DNA from: Pyxidicoccus trucidator
Lineage (GTDB): Bacteria > Myxococcota > Myxococcia > Myxococcales > Myxococcaceae
Reading direction: 5' to 3'
Assembly: GCF_010894435.1 (NCBI RefSeq)
Contig: NZ_JAAIXZ010000013.1
Coordinates: 194,214-258,213, forward strand
Length of the DNA stretch: 64,000 nt
Shown: positions 16,878 to 25,041 of the stretch, piece after piece
Layout: each line of letters starts with the position of its first letter
How positions within the stretch are numbered: position 1 is the stretch's first letter
The notes under the pieces: model-generated
Told to the model about the DNA's origin: nothing
The model's database searches: none
Seen by the model: only the letters and a program-made list of their open reading frames with translations
Made by a program: the position numbers and the translations under genes

Positions 16878-18770
16878 TCAGCCCTTCATGGCGAAGCGGA
16901 CGACGGCGGCGGCGGGCCCTTGCAGGCGCAGCGTGCCGTCCTCTAGCGGCGGCGCCTCCGCGGTGCCACCGAAGCGCGGTGCTTCACTCCACAGCACCAG
17001 CTCCGCGCCCGGGGGCACGCGGTGCTCCAGCGTGCCGCGGACGGAGACAATGACTTGCAGCCCCTGCCCTCCGCCGAGCCGCTCCAGCACCAGTGCGTCC
17101 GGCCCCAGGGCTCGGGCGTCATGGCCTCCGGGGCGGGGCGCCTTCAGCGCGGGCTCGGAGGCGCGCAGGCGGAGCAGCTCGCGGTACAGCGCGCGCACCC
17201 CCACGTGCTCCGGCTGCTCCGCCTCATGCCAGTCCAGCCGGGAGCGGGTGAAGGTCTCCAGCGCCTGCGGGTCCGGCACCTCGGCGCCGGCGAAGCGCTT
17301 GAAGCCGGCGAACTCCTTGCGGCGTCCTTCCGTGACGAGCCGGCCCAGCTCCGCGTTGTGGTCCGTGAAGTAGAGGAAGGGCGTGCTCGCGTTCCACTCC
17401 TGCCCCATGAAGAGCAGCGGCGTGAAGGGCGACGTCAGCAGCAGCGTGCTCATGGCGCGGAAGGCCGCGGGGGACACGTCGTGCCCCAGCCGCTCGCCCA
17501 GGGCGCGGTTGCCCACCTGGTCATGGTTCTGGATGCAGTGGACGAAGCGCCACGGCTCCAGCCCCTCGGCCTTCGTGCCGCGCGCGTGGCCCAGGTTCTT
17601 CGACACCTGGCCCTCGTAGAACCAGCCCTGGCGCAGCGTGCGCGCCAGGTCCTCGGTGCTGCCCGTGTAGTCCTGGTAGTAGCCCTCGCTGTCGCCCGCG
17701 AAGGCGCGGCGCATCTGGTGGTGGAAGTCATCCGCCCAGACGCCGTCCAGGCCGTGGCCTTCCGGCGCGGGGCGCAGCAGCTTGCGCTCGTTGCGCTCGT
17801 CCTCGGCAATCACCAGCACGCGGCGGCCCTGCGCGCTGGCGCGGGCGCGCTCGGCGATTTCGGTGAGCAGGTGCGGGGTGCCCTCGTCGACGATGGCGTG
17901 CGCGGCGTCCAGGCGCAGGCCGTCCGCGTGGTAGTCGCGAATCCACATCTCCACGTTGGAGAGCACCAGCGAGCGCACGTACGCGCTGCCCTCGCTGTCG
18001 TAGTTCACCGCGTCGCCCCACGGAGTGTGGTGGCGGCCGGTGAAGTAGTGCGGCGAGTACGCGCGCAGGTAGTTCCCGTCCGGCCCGAAGTGGTTGTAGA
18101 CGGCGTCGATGAGCACCGCGAGCCCGCGCGCGTGCGCGGCGTCAATCAGCCGGCGCAGCCCTTCCGGGCCGCCATACGCGTGCAGGGGCGCGAAGAGGTC
18201 CACCCCGTCGTAGCCCCAGTTGCGCACGCCGGGGAAGGCGGCCACCGGCATGAGCTCCAGCGCGGTGACACCCAGCTCCTTGAGGCCGGGCAGCCGGGGG
18301 ATGAGAGCCTCGAAGGTGCCCTCGGGCGTGGCGGTGCCCACGTGCACCTCGTAGATGACGAGCGCCTCGGGCTCCACGCCCTTCCAGGCCGCGTCCGTCC
18401 ACTCGAAGTCCGGCACCACCACTTCGGAAGGGCCGTGCACGCCTAGCGGCTGCGAGCGGGACCACGGGTCCGGGAAGGGGCCCTCGCCGTCCACGCGCAG
18501 CTTGTAGAGCGTGCCCGCACCGTGGCCCTCCAGCACCGCGCCGAAGCAGTCGCCGGAGCCTGCATCAGAGCCTTCATTCGAGCCTGCATTGGGCTCCGGC
18601 GTCATGGGGACGATGCGCCCGGGCTGCCCCCGCGCGTCGTGAATCACCACCTCCAGGCGCTGATGGCCGGGCGCCCAGACGCGCCACCGCACGCCCGTGC
18701 CCTCTTCCACCCACGCCCCCAGACGGGGCACCGCTGTCCGTGTCGACCGAGAGTCATCCGCTGGAGCCAT
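16878..18770 (-). CDS. treZ: Malto-oligosyltrehalose trehalohydrolase
   Basis: A 630-residue GH13 enzyme that cuts trehalose from the end of maltooligosyl-trehalose, the last step of the TreY-TreZ route from glycogen. The N-terminal beta-sandwich is seen at VRWRVWAPGHQRLEVVIHD, then YEVHVGTATPEGTFEA, which is typical of TreZ. GH13 regions follow: DAVYNHFGPDGNYL (region I), GLRLDAAHAI (nucleophile Asp), VIAEDERNERKLL (acid-base Glu) and IQNHDQVGN (transition-state Asp). All three catalytic acids are present. The start at 18770 (MAPADDSRS) is the first with a plausible N-terminus; a longer frame runs to 18989. An acidic Asn/Ser/Gly insertion lies near residues 58-75. treY and treS are not in this window. 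Confidence 0.93.
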   Translation of the reverse strand: MAPADDSRSTRTAVPRLGAWVEEGTGVRWRVWAPGHQRLEVVIHDARGQPGRIVPMTPEPNAGSNEGSDAGSGDCFGAVLEGHGAGTLYKLRVDGEGPFPDPWSRSQPLGVHGPSEVVVPDFEWTDAAWKGVEPEALVIYEVHVGTATPEGTFEALIPRLPGLKELGVTALELMPVAAFPGVRNWGYDGVDLFAPLHAYGGPEGLRRLIDAAHARGLAVLIDAVYNHFGPDGNYLRAYSPHYFTGRHHTPWGDAVNYDSEGSAYVRSLVLSNVEMWIRDYHADGLRLDAAHAIVDEGTPHLLTEIAERARASAQGRRVLVIAEDERNERKLLRPAPEGHGLDGVWADDFHHQMRRAFAGDSEGYYQDYTGSTEDLARTLRQGWFYEGQVSKNLGHARGTKAEGLEPWRFVHCIQNHDQVGNRALGERLGHDVSPAAFRAMSTLLLTSPFTPLLFMGQEWNASTPFLYFTDHNAELGRLVTEGRRKEFAGFKRFAGAEVPDPQALETFTRSRLDWHEAEQPEHVGVRALYRELLRLRASEPALKAPRPGGHDARALGPDALVLERLGGGQGLQVIVSVRGTLEHRVPPGAELVLWSEAPRFGGTAEAPPLEDGTLRLQGPAAAVVRFAMKG

Positions 18771-18985
18771 GTGGCTGCTCTGTAATGCGTCCGTCCCGCG
18801 CGCGAGAGCGCTTCCGCGCCCAGCCGGGCCCGGGCCCAACAGGAGATGTTCACGGTTGGGCAAGCTCCCGGCATGAATGGGCACCGGAGGACGGTGCATG
18901 GCCTCCCTGCGTACGGGTGGCCGGAGCGGGCGCCGGCTCCCGGGGCCGGGCACGGGGCCCCACCGGGAGCGCGGCGCCGGGAGCA

Positions 18986-19101
18986 TCACCGCGCGAGCAG
19001 GCCTGGGAGCCTCACCGCGCGAGCAGGCCTGGGGGCCTCACCGCGCGAGCAGGCCTGGGAGCCTCATCGCGCGAGCAGGCCTGGAAGCTTCACCGCGCGC
19101 G
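18986..19101. repeat. 26-bp tandem repeat, four copies plus a partial
   Basis: Copies begin at 18986, 19012, 19038, 19064 and (partial) 19090. Each starts TCACCGCGCGAGCAGGCCTG or differs by one base. The partial fifth copy contains the stop codon and last codons of the minus-strand gene at 19090. Spacers are absent, so it is not CRISPR. The rest of the spacer back to the treZ start holds nothing recognised. Confidence 0.9.
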
Positions 19102-19590
19102 GGCCACCGGCTCACGGTGCAGCAGGAAGGGCAGCGTGAGCCGGCGCAGGCCGGGCAGCTCCAGGTGCGTCAGGGCCAGCAGCGTGTGGCCATCCAGCCA
19201 GCGCAGCTCGTCCACGAAGGGGCGCCACTGGAAGCCGGCCTCGCGTGGGTACTCCACCTGGAGCCCCACGCGGCCGTCGGCCCGTGAGACGCCCTGGCGC
19301 AGGAGCAGCGGCACGGACGGGCGCAGTCCGTCTCTCCGGCGCACGAGGTTGACGCCGCCGTGCGCGCCCGCCGCGAAGTCCTTGCCCCACCAGCCGCGCA
19401 TGCCCAGCACCGCCAACAGCACCGGCGAGCCGAGCCGCAGCCACGCGGGGCCCACGAACTCGCCCCGGTAGCGGCCGGGAAGTGACTCGCGCTGGGGCGT
19501 GGGCAGCCGGGCGAAGAGCCGCCGCCATTCGCCCAGCCGGACGCGCTCCGGTGCAGGGGCCAAGGCTTTCAGCTCCACCGCGGTCGTCAT
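19090..19590 (-). CDS. Hypothetical protein
   Basis: A 166-residue cytoplasmic protein of no firm family. It has SLPGRYRGEFVGPAWLRLG near residue 40 and MRGWWGKDF near 65, followed by a beta-rich half (GLQVEYPREAGFQWRPFVDEL, LDGHTLLALTHLELPG). The LPGRYRGE...GWWGK order faintly recalls the GXWXG/DUF4334 proteins, but this is not decisive. ATG at 19590 is used; a GTG nine bases earlier is possible. Its stop codon lies inside the last unit of the 26-bp tandem repeat, so repeat expansion has grown from the 3' edge of this gene. Codon bias is that of a genuine gene. It is divergent from the ClpX-like gene. Confidence 0.7.
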   Translation of the reverse strand: MTTAVELKALAPAPERVRLGEWRRLFARLPTPQRESLPGRYRGEFVGPAWLRLGSPVLLAVLGMRGWWGKDFAAGAHGGVNLVRRRDGLRPSVPLLLRQGVSRADGRVGLQVEYPREAGFQWRPFVDELRWLDGHTLLALTHLELPGLRRLTLPFLLHREPVARAR

Positions 19591-19928
19591 GACCCACACG
19601 CTATGCAGCCCGGGTCCCTCCGTCCGGACGCGTTCCGCCCGCCCCCACGGCGGACGGGCGGCCAGGACAGCAAGCCGAAGGGACGGACGACCAGGACAGT
19701 GAGTCCGTGAGCCCGGACCGCCAGGGCGGCGGACGACCAGGCAAGACGGCCGGTCTGTGAGACGAGCAGCCAGGGCGGTGGGCGGGCAGCCCAGGAGACA
19801 GGCCGGTGGAAAGGTAGCGCCGCCTGCTCGGGGCGGGTGCGTGCCTTGTGGATGCCCACTCCCCCCGGGATGATGGGGCGTCCTAGCCCGAAACGCCGGG
19901 CCCGCGCCTTCTACCGGAGCACCCTGGA
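19591..19928. other. Divergent spacer with degenerate repeats
   Basis: No gene is seen. Between about 19650 and 19800 the motif GGACGACCAGG (19685 and 19731) and related GCGGCCAGGACAG-like phrases recur at irregular spacing, a worn tandem repeat. The promoter of the ClpX-like gene should lie in the last 100 bases, but no clear boxes are visible. Confidence 0.45.
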
Positions 19929-21068
19929 ATGAGCATCGCCCGCACTGGCCTGGAGTCCGTCCCCCGTGGAGACGACGTGCGCGAGCGCGTGGCCGCCATC
20001 GAAGTGCTGTCGCCGCGCGAAATCGACGCGCGGCTGACGGACCTGGGCTACCGCGGACAGGACGAGGCGCGGCGCGCGGCCTCGGTGCTCGCCTACCGGC
20101 ACCTGCGCCGCATCCGCCGCCTCCACCTGGAGGGGCTCGCCCCCGAGCCGGGCATGCGGGAAAACTGCCTGTTCCTGGGGCCCACCGGCTCCGGCAAGAC
20201 GTTCCTCGTGGAGCTGCTGTTCCGCGAGGTACTCGCGGTGCCCACCGTGCTGGCGGACGCCACCCAGTTCTCCGAGACGGGCTACGTGGGCGACGATGTG
20301 AACACCCTGCTGTCGCGCCTGTACGAGGTGGCGGACAAGGACGCGGAGTGGGCCGCCTGCGGCGTCATCTGCATGGACGAGTTCGACAAGCTCGCCACCA
20401 GCCGCTCCGACAGCCGCTTCGCCGGGCAGCAGACCACCAAGGACGTGAGCGGCTTCGGCGTGCAGCGCAGCCTGCTGCATCTCCTGTCCGCCTCCAGCGC
20501 GGACTTCCCCGCGGACTTCGGCTTCACCAGCCGCATGCAGCCGGAGAACATGGACCTGGCCTGCGTCACCTTCATCGCCTGTGGGGCCTTCAGCGGCCTG
20601 CGCTCCACCGCGGAGGGCATGGCGCGCGAGGAGCGGCTCGGCTTCGGCCGCGAGCCTCGCGCCTTCCAGGCAGAGGCCATCGCCGCGAGCGTGACGCAGG
20701 AGCAGCTGGAGCAGACCACCGCCTTCGCCCGCTACGGCTTCATCCCGGAGCTCATCGGCCGCTTCAACCGGCTGGTGCCCTTCTCCCCGCTGGACGCGGC
20801 CACCCTGGGCGACATCCTCCAGCACAACGTGCTGCGCGTGTACGAGCGCGAGTTCGAGCAGGAGGGCCTGCGCCTGGTGGTGGAGCCCGCCGTGCGCGAG
20901 CACGTGGTGGCCCGCACCCTCAAGCGCGAGACGGGCGCGCGCGGCCTGCGCACCACGCTGGCCCCGCTGCTGGAGGGCGCCGCGTACGAGCACTTCGGCC
21001 GGCCGGGCACGTCCGGCAGCGTCCGCCTGGTGCTGGAAGGCGACGCGGTGCGGGCGCTGGCGGAATAG
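19929..21068 (+). CDS. ClpX-like AAA+ ATPase lacking the zinc domain
   Basis: A 379-residue AAA+ unfoldase of the ClpX type. It shows Walker A GPTGSGKT near residue 84, the pore loop GYVGDD, Walker B VICMDEFDKL, a KDVSGFGVQRSLLHLL region like the ClpX DVSGEGVQQALL, FIACGAFSGL, the GFIPELIGR region and sensor 2 GARGLR. The N-terminal C4 zinc-binding domain that recruits adaptors and substrates in true ClpX is absent; the protein opens directly with a helical AAA lead. An LGFG tripeptide-type loop near residue 237 aligns with the IGF loop that docks ClpX on ClpP, so it may still work with a ClpP ring. No clpP or tig lies nearby; this is a second, specialised copy rather than housekeeping clpX. 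Confidence 0.88.
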   Translation: MSIARTGLESVPRGDDVRERVAAIEVLSPREIDARLTDLGYRGQDEARRAASVLAYRHLRRIRRLHLEGLAPEPGMRENCLFLGPTGSGKTFLVELLFREVLAVPTVLADATQFSETGYVGDDVNTLLSRLYEVADKDAEWAACGVICMDEFDKLATSRSDSRFAGQQTTKDVSGFGVQRSLLHLLSASSADFPADFGFTSRMQPENMDLACVTFIACGAFSGLRSTAEGMAREERLGFGREPRAFQAEAIAASVTQEQLEQTTAFARYGFIPELIGRFNRLVPFSPLDAATLGDILQHNVLRVYEREFEQEGLRLVVEPAVREHVVARTLKRETGARGLRTTLAPLLEGAAYEHFGRPGTSGSVRLVLEGDAVRALAE

Positions 21069-21206
21069 TCCCGGAGGGCACCGTCCAGCGTGGCGAGGGC
21101 GCGGTGGGGGCGCCCCTGTCACGCCAGGAGGGCGAGCCCGCAACCCACCGCGAGCGTGCGCGCCTTACGGTTTCTTCAGAGGGACGGAACGCCGGAGGGC
21201 AGCACC

Positions 21207-21587
21207 ATGCACCACACTCGTGAGATTCCCCGTGAAGGCTGGGCGGACTACCTCGCCCTGCTGAGCAACCTGGAGCGAGACCACTGGGTCCGCATCGAAA
21301 CAGAGAGCCTGGACATGGGTGACCAGCCGCTCGCCGGCAGGCTGCCGCTCGTCGAGATTGCCCTGGAGGAGAAGGGCAGCGCCCAGGGCGCCGTGGAAAT
21401 CATCGTCGGCCGGCCGGGGGACGAAATCACCCACCGCATCCTGGAGCCGGACCACATCTACGCGGACGAGAGCGAGAGCGGCGAGCTGGAGTGCCTCGAC
21501 ATCGAGGGCTCGGACCACACCAAGACGCTCATCTTCTTCGAGCAGCCCAACGCCGGAGACGAGCGGTCCGCCAGCGCGCCCATGTGA
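21207..21587 (+). CDS. DUF5335-like small protein
   Basis: A 126-residue acidic cytoplasmic protein. The pattern EGWADYLALLSNLERDHWVRIE, GDQPLAGRLPLVEIALEE, VEIIVGRPGDEITHRI and EPDHIY matches the DUF5335 family, in which a short beta-rich domain of unknown function ends in an H-x-I...P turn. GGAGG lies 9 bases before the ATG. It follows the ClpX-like gene by 138 bases on the same strand; cotranscription is possible but not required. Members elsewhere lie near stress genes; no role can be given here. Confidence 0.72.
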   Translation: MHHTREIPREGWADYLALLSNLERDHWVRIETESLDMGDQPLAGRLPLVEIALEEKGSAQGAVEIIVGRPGDEITHRILEPDHIYADESESGELECLDIEGSDHTKTLIFFEQPNAGDERSASAPM

Positions 21588-21609
21588 GGCGCGCGCAGGG
21601 CTGGAAACG

Positions 21610-21636
21610 ACGAAGGCCGGAAGGCGCCCCCTTCGT
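21610..21636. terminator. Hairpin between convergent genes
   Basis: ACGAAGG and CCTTCGT form a 7-bp stem between the DUF5335 and protease genes. A rival pairing, GGCCGGA (21615) with TCCGGCC (21651), uses the same bases. Confidence 0.5.
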
Positions 21637-21718
21637 GAGAAGAGGAACCCTCCGGCCCGGGCCACGCGCCCCGCCAGGGCTCACGCCGCGGCGGGTGCAT
21701 CAGCCGTGTGTCGCGGGA

Positions 21719-22531
21719 TTACGGGTACAGCGAGCGAGCGCCCTGCTTGTCCAGGCTGGTGAGGACGAGGTCGCCCGTCTGGGTGCCGTTGCACTGGGGG
21801 TAGTGCATGACCGAGGCGCGGTCGTAGGTGGACGTCAGCGCGCGCCACTGGTTGTCCTCGTAGCAGCCGCTCGCCGTGGAGCGGGTGTGCTCGTGACGGA
21901 AGCCCAGCACGTGGCCCAGCTCGTGACGGAGCACGCCCGTCAGGCTCCAGGCGCCGCCGCCGCTGAAGGCGCTGGTGGAGATGAGGATGTTGCGACCCGA
22001 GCGAGCGGAGTTCGGGAAGAAGGCGCGCGCCACGTACGACGTGGTGGAGGTCTGACGCACGTCGAACAGCACGCCCGTCTGCGACGCGGTGCAGTTGCTG
22101 TCGTAGCTGGTGCTGTGGATGAAGTTCACGCTCGCGGTGGCCTCCCAGGCCGCCGTCGCGCTGTTCATCGCGTTGACCACGGTGGTCTTGCGGGTGCCGA
22201 AGCTGCTGGTGCTCACGCAGTAGGTCAGGTTGCCCTTCTGCGCGGCGGACCACTTGATGTCGCCGCCGATGTAGTACACCGCGAGGCCGTCCGCGCTGGT
22301 GCCCTTCTCCTCGGCGATGTTGTTGTCGTAGAAGCCGCGCAGCTCCTCCTTGGAGTCGAAGGCGAGGTCGCCGTCGATGATCCACTTGCCCTCTTCATCC
22401 TGGAAGGCGTTCGCCTGGAACTCCTCCCACGACATCACGGGAGCCTGGGTCTCGGAGGCCTCGGGGCCGCCGCACGCGGTACCGAGAAGGGCAACACCAG
22501 CCATCAGCGCAATGGAGCGAAACTTGAGCAT
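21719..22531 (-). CDS. Secreted M57-like zinc metalloprotease (lipoprotein)
   Basis: A 270-residue protein with a lipoprotein-type signal (ALMAGVALLGTAC, Cys near 20). AGAGGAA precedes the ATG by 7 bases. Residues about 22-90 form a propeptide-like region (WEEFQANAFQDEEGKWIIDG). The catalytic domain carries RHELGHVLGFRHEH, the extended HExxHxxGxxH zinc site of metzincins, and SVMHYPQC as the Met-turn. This combination is that of the M57 'HEIGH' family of bacterial proteases, common in myxobacteria, and related to astacin- and matrixin-like enzymes. It is probably anchored to the outer membrane or released to digest external protein. It stands alone, with a hairpin-rich 450-base region upstream. 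Confidence 0.87.
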   Translation of the reverse strand: MLKFRSIALMAGVALLGTACGGPEASETQAPVMSWEEFQANAFQDEEGKWIIDGDLAFDSKEELRGFYDNNIAEEKGTSADGLAVYYIGGDIKWSAAQKGNLTYCVSTSSFGTRKTTVVNAMNSATAAWEATASVNFIHSTSYDSNCTASQTGVLFDVRQTSTTSYVARAFFPNSARSGRNILISTSAFSGGGAWSLTGVLRHELGHVLGFRHEHTRSTASGCYEDNQWRALTSTYDRASVMHYPQCNGTQTGDLVLTSLDKQGARSLYP

Positions 22532-22651
22532 CGGGGGTTCCTCTGAAGCGTATTGCGGGGGACGCGTCGTCCGCCTGGCTTCCGCCAGCCGCGGCACGGC
22601 GCGCACGGCCCATGAGCAAGCGCCAGGCCAACCGGCCCTCAGAGGGTGAAA

Positions 22652-22768
22652 AAACCGAAAACACGGTTTAACTGGACTGCCCGTAGTCCAGCCCACAAAC
22701 CGCCAGTGTAAACGGCGGCGACAGTCACTCCGCCAACCCCGCGTGGGCAAAGGGAAATTGCCTCACGC
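22652..22768. other. Cluster of perfect or near-perfect hairpins
   Basis: Four short inverted repeats follow one another upstream of the protease gene: AAACCG/CGGTTT (22652-22669), CTGGACT/AGTCCAG (22672-22691), CCGCC/GGCGG (22700-22718) and GCGTGGGCAA/TTGCCTCACGC with a one-base bulge (22741-22768). The stretch is less GC-rich than its surroundings. It may be a structured leader or a small RNA; no open frame with good codon bias crosses it. Confidence 0.5.
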
Positions 22769-22794
22769 GGAAGAGTGCCTGAAAAAAGGACAGT

Positions 22795-22815
22795 GCTGTC
22801 TGGTTATCAGACAGC
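22795..22815 (-). terminator. Intrinsic terminator of the MBL-fold gene
   Basis: GCTGTCTG and CAGACAGC form a perfect 8-bp stem with a 5-base loop; on the minus strand it is followed by ACTGTCCTTTTTTC. It lies about 170 bases after the stop at 22984. Confidence 0.65.
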
Positions 22816-22983
22816 GGCCCGGGCATCGCAGCTCCCCGAGAAGAAGGCGGAGTGCGACGCACGCGTGCGCGCGGTGTGGGTCTGTCAGGCTACCCATGCA
22901 GACCTGCTGCGTCAATCCCTCCGACGCATCGCGGCCGGAATGATTGAGTATCGGCGCACCGCGCCAGAAGTTGCGTCGCGCGG

Positions 22984-24378
22984 CTACAAGAGGGCGCGGC
23001 GCACCCGCCAGAAGGTCTCCTTGGCGGTGCGGAAGGCGGCGGAGTCGGAGGGCAGCAGCGTGCGCAGCAGCTCCGCGGACTGCGTCTGCAGCGGCCGGAC
23101 GCAGTGCGCCTCCACCTTGGTGCGCAGGAAGCCCACCGGGTCTCTGTTCCGGTAGTCGGCGAAGTACGCCTTCAGCTCGTTGCGCGTGCGCGCGTGGCCG
23201 TTGTCCGCGTACTTGGCCACGTAGGGGCTGAAGTCCGGGTACAGCTTCCCCTCACCGAAGTCGCCGTGCAGCGTCGTCTTCATGAAGTTGCCGATGAGCA
23301 AGTCGTCGAAGACCTGGTAGCGCACGGCCGTCATCAGCGAGTTGCGCGGCACCTCGAAGGTGATGCCGCGGCGGAAGCGGCGCGGGTGGAACTCGATGAC
23401 GTGGTCCTGCCCGCCCACGCGGAAGCGGAGGAAGTCCAGGGCGGTGCCCAGGTGTTCGACTGCGCTGAAGTACTCGCGCAGCGCCTTCGCCTCGTCGGCC
23501 TCCAGCAGCTCGCTCCAGTCGTCGCCGAACTGCTTAGGGTCGAGGGGGACGAGGGCGCGCTCCTTCGGGCGGATGAGCGTGGTGCTGTCCTTGCTGAAGT
23601 CCTGCTGGATGAAGGCGGGCAGCAGCGCGCACGACTGCGACTCGAAGCCGCGGCCGTAGTCCTCCAGCGTGGTGGTGTACTCGGAGGCCCAGACGCTGTC
23701 GGCGCGCTGGTACTTGTGCATGGAGCTGGAGGGCACGAAGTAGCGGACCCCGTAGAACTCCGCCTGACGGGCGATGGTGCGGCCCACCGGGCTCTTCGCC
23801 GCGGCGTGGGGCGCAATGCGCTGCCCGTCCTCGGTGAAGTAGTTGATCATGTCCGCGTCGCCGTAGCCGGACAGGGCCAGCAGATAGGACTCCTTGTAGG
23901 TGCTGACGATGTTGCGCACGTAGCGGCCCCAGCCGCGGTCACCCGCGTCATTGAGGTTGACGACGAGCCGCCCGCCCACGTCCACCAGCAGCACCGCGTC
24001 CTGGTTCATGTCCGGCAGGCACATGACGCGGATGCGCGGGGACAGCTGCGTCCACACGCGGTCCGGCAGCACGTGCACGCTGAAGCCCTGTCCGCGCAAG
24101 TCGTCGCGGATGCGATTGCCGAAGTGGTTGGGCACCAGGAGCGTGGCTTTGCGCAGCTTCTCCAGCGACTCCATGCTCAGGTGGTCGGGGTGGCCGTGAG
24201 AGAGCCACACGTACGGGCACTGCCGGATGGCCTCGCGCTGCGCCTCCGGGACTTCATGCGACAGTGTCCAGCTTCCGAAATACGCCCCGCCGTCCGTCCA
24301 GGGGTCCGTGGCCAACACCGGACCGTCGTCGTGGCAGATGACCGTGGCATTCCCAATGGTCTCGAAACCCAGTTCCAT
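22984..24378 (-). CDS. MBL-fold metallohydrolase
   Basis: A 464-residue protein. The start MELGFETIGNATVIC at 24378 begins directly with the first strand of a metallo-beta-lactamase fold and has GGGGAAG upstream; the longer frame to 24588 overlaps the previous gene and is rejected. The zinc motif WLSHGHPDHLS supplies H61, H63, D65 and H66, and later LNDAGD and LALSGYGDAD fit the remaining ligand strands. The fold is followed by a C-terminal part of about 230 residues with no family I can name (HVIEFHPRRFRRGITFEVP, FADYRNRDPVGFL). The overall plan recalls UlaG- or CMP-sialate-hydroxylase-like MBL proteins acting on sugar-type substrates, but no Rieske centre is present. It follows the cupredoxin gene by 152 bases. 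Confidence 0.8.
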   Translation of the reverse strand: MELGFETIGNATVICHDDGPVLATDPWTDGGAYFGSWTLSHEVPEAQREAIRQCPYVWLSHGHPDHLSMESLEKLRKATLLVPNHFGNRIRDDLRGQGFSVHVLPDRVWTQLSPRIRVMCLPDMNQDAVLLVDVGGRLVVNLNDAGDRGWGRYVRNIVSTYKESYLLALSGYGDADMINYFTEDGQRIAPHAAAKSPVGRTIARQAEFYGVRYFVPSSSMHKYQRADSVWASEYTTTLEDYGRGFESQSCALLPAFIQQDFSKDSTTLIRPKERALVPLDPKQFGDDWSELLEADEAKALREYFSAVEHLGTALDFLRFRVGGQDHVIEFHPRRFRRGITFEVPRNSLMTAVRYQVFDDLLIGNFMKTTLHGDFGEGKLYPDFSPYVAKYADNGHARTRNELKAYFADYRNRDPVGFLRTKVEAHCVRPLQTQSAELLRTLLPSDSAAFRTAKETFWRVRRALL

Positions 24379-24530
24379 CTCGCGCTTCCCCCTCGCCCGC
24401 GCCCGCACTCCGTTGCGCTGGATGGGCGGAAAGGTGAAGCCCACACCCACAGCGGCACAGTGCCTGTTCGTGCAGCGAAAGGATTTTCCCGCTCGGCTGG
24501 CCGCTCCACGAGGAGGGGTGCCGTGTTCTG

Positions 24531-24917
24531 TTACTCGGTGACGACGAGCCGGCCGACGCCGTGCTGGAAGTCGCGATGGACGGTGCAAAAGAAGGGCACG
24601 AAGGAGCCGGGGACGGCGTCCACGGGAATGGTGAAGGCGCGCTCCTCGCCAAGGAACGCGCCGGTGTCGAAGGAGATGCCGTCCGACTCCCCCGGGACGA
24701 AGCGGCCGGGCTCCGAAGCGCTCGTCGCCGAGTGGGGTTGCGTGTCCAGGTTGAGCATCCGCACCGTCTGCCCCGGCTTCACCCGGATGTGCGTGGGCTG
24801 GTAGCGCCAGTCGAAGATGGAGACCAGGACATCGTCACCCGGATACGGGGCGCAGCTCCCCAGCATGGCCCCCAGCAGCCCCACGCCCCACGCCTTCCCC
24901 CACCTGGCTCCGCGCAT
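24531..24917 (-). CDS. Cupredoxin-type lipoprotein
   Basis: A 128-residue protein with a lipobox (GLLGAMLGSC, Cys near 22) and GGGAGG 6 bases before the ATG. The mature part is a plastocyanin/azurin-like beta-sandwich: VSIFDWRYQPTHIRVKPGQTVRMLNLDTQPHSAT with the first copper His, then FFCTVHRDFQHGVGRLVV with the ligand Cys and second His. The usual axial Met two residues before the final Gly is not there; Gln and His occupy the loop instead. It probably carries electrons or binds copper in the periplasm. It is upstream of the MBL gene on the same strand. Confidence 0.82.
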   Translation of the reverse strand: MRGARWGKAWGVGLLGAMLGSCAPYPGDDVLVSIFDWRYQPTHIRVKPGQTVRMLNLDTQPHSATSASEPGRFVPGESDGISFDTGAFLGEERAFTIPVDAVPGSFVPFFCTVHRDFQHGVGRLVVTE

Positions 24918-25041
24918 CCCCCACCTCCCGTGTCACCACCCGCGAGAAGGGTGGCCACGGCGCTGACACACGGGGAGTGCGGGCTCCATCCGGAGCAAGA
25001 CTGTCGGAAGCGCGACACGGGAAGGCTGGTGACGCCAGGCC

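Noticed and set aside
14937..16946. A 669-residue plus-strand frame across the discoidin gene
   Set aside because: Shadow frame; its minus-strand counterpart has a signal peptide and a known domain, and this one has neither.
16878..18989. The longer reading of treZ from 18989
   Set aside because: The added N-terminus is low-complexity and lacks similarity; the enzyme domain begins soon after the Met at 18770.
18986..19101. The 26-bp repeats as a small CRISPR array
   Set aside because: Copies are directly adjacent with no unique spacers and no cas genes are nearby.
22984..24588. The longer reading of the MBL gene from 24588
   Set aside because: The extra 70 residues overlap the end of the cupredoxin gene and are Arg/Pro-rich; a good ribosome site and fold start lie at 24378.
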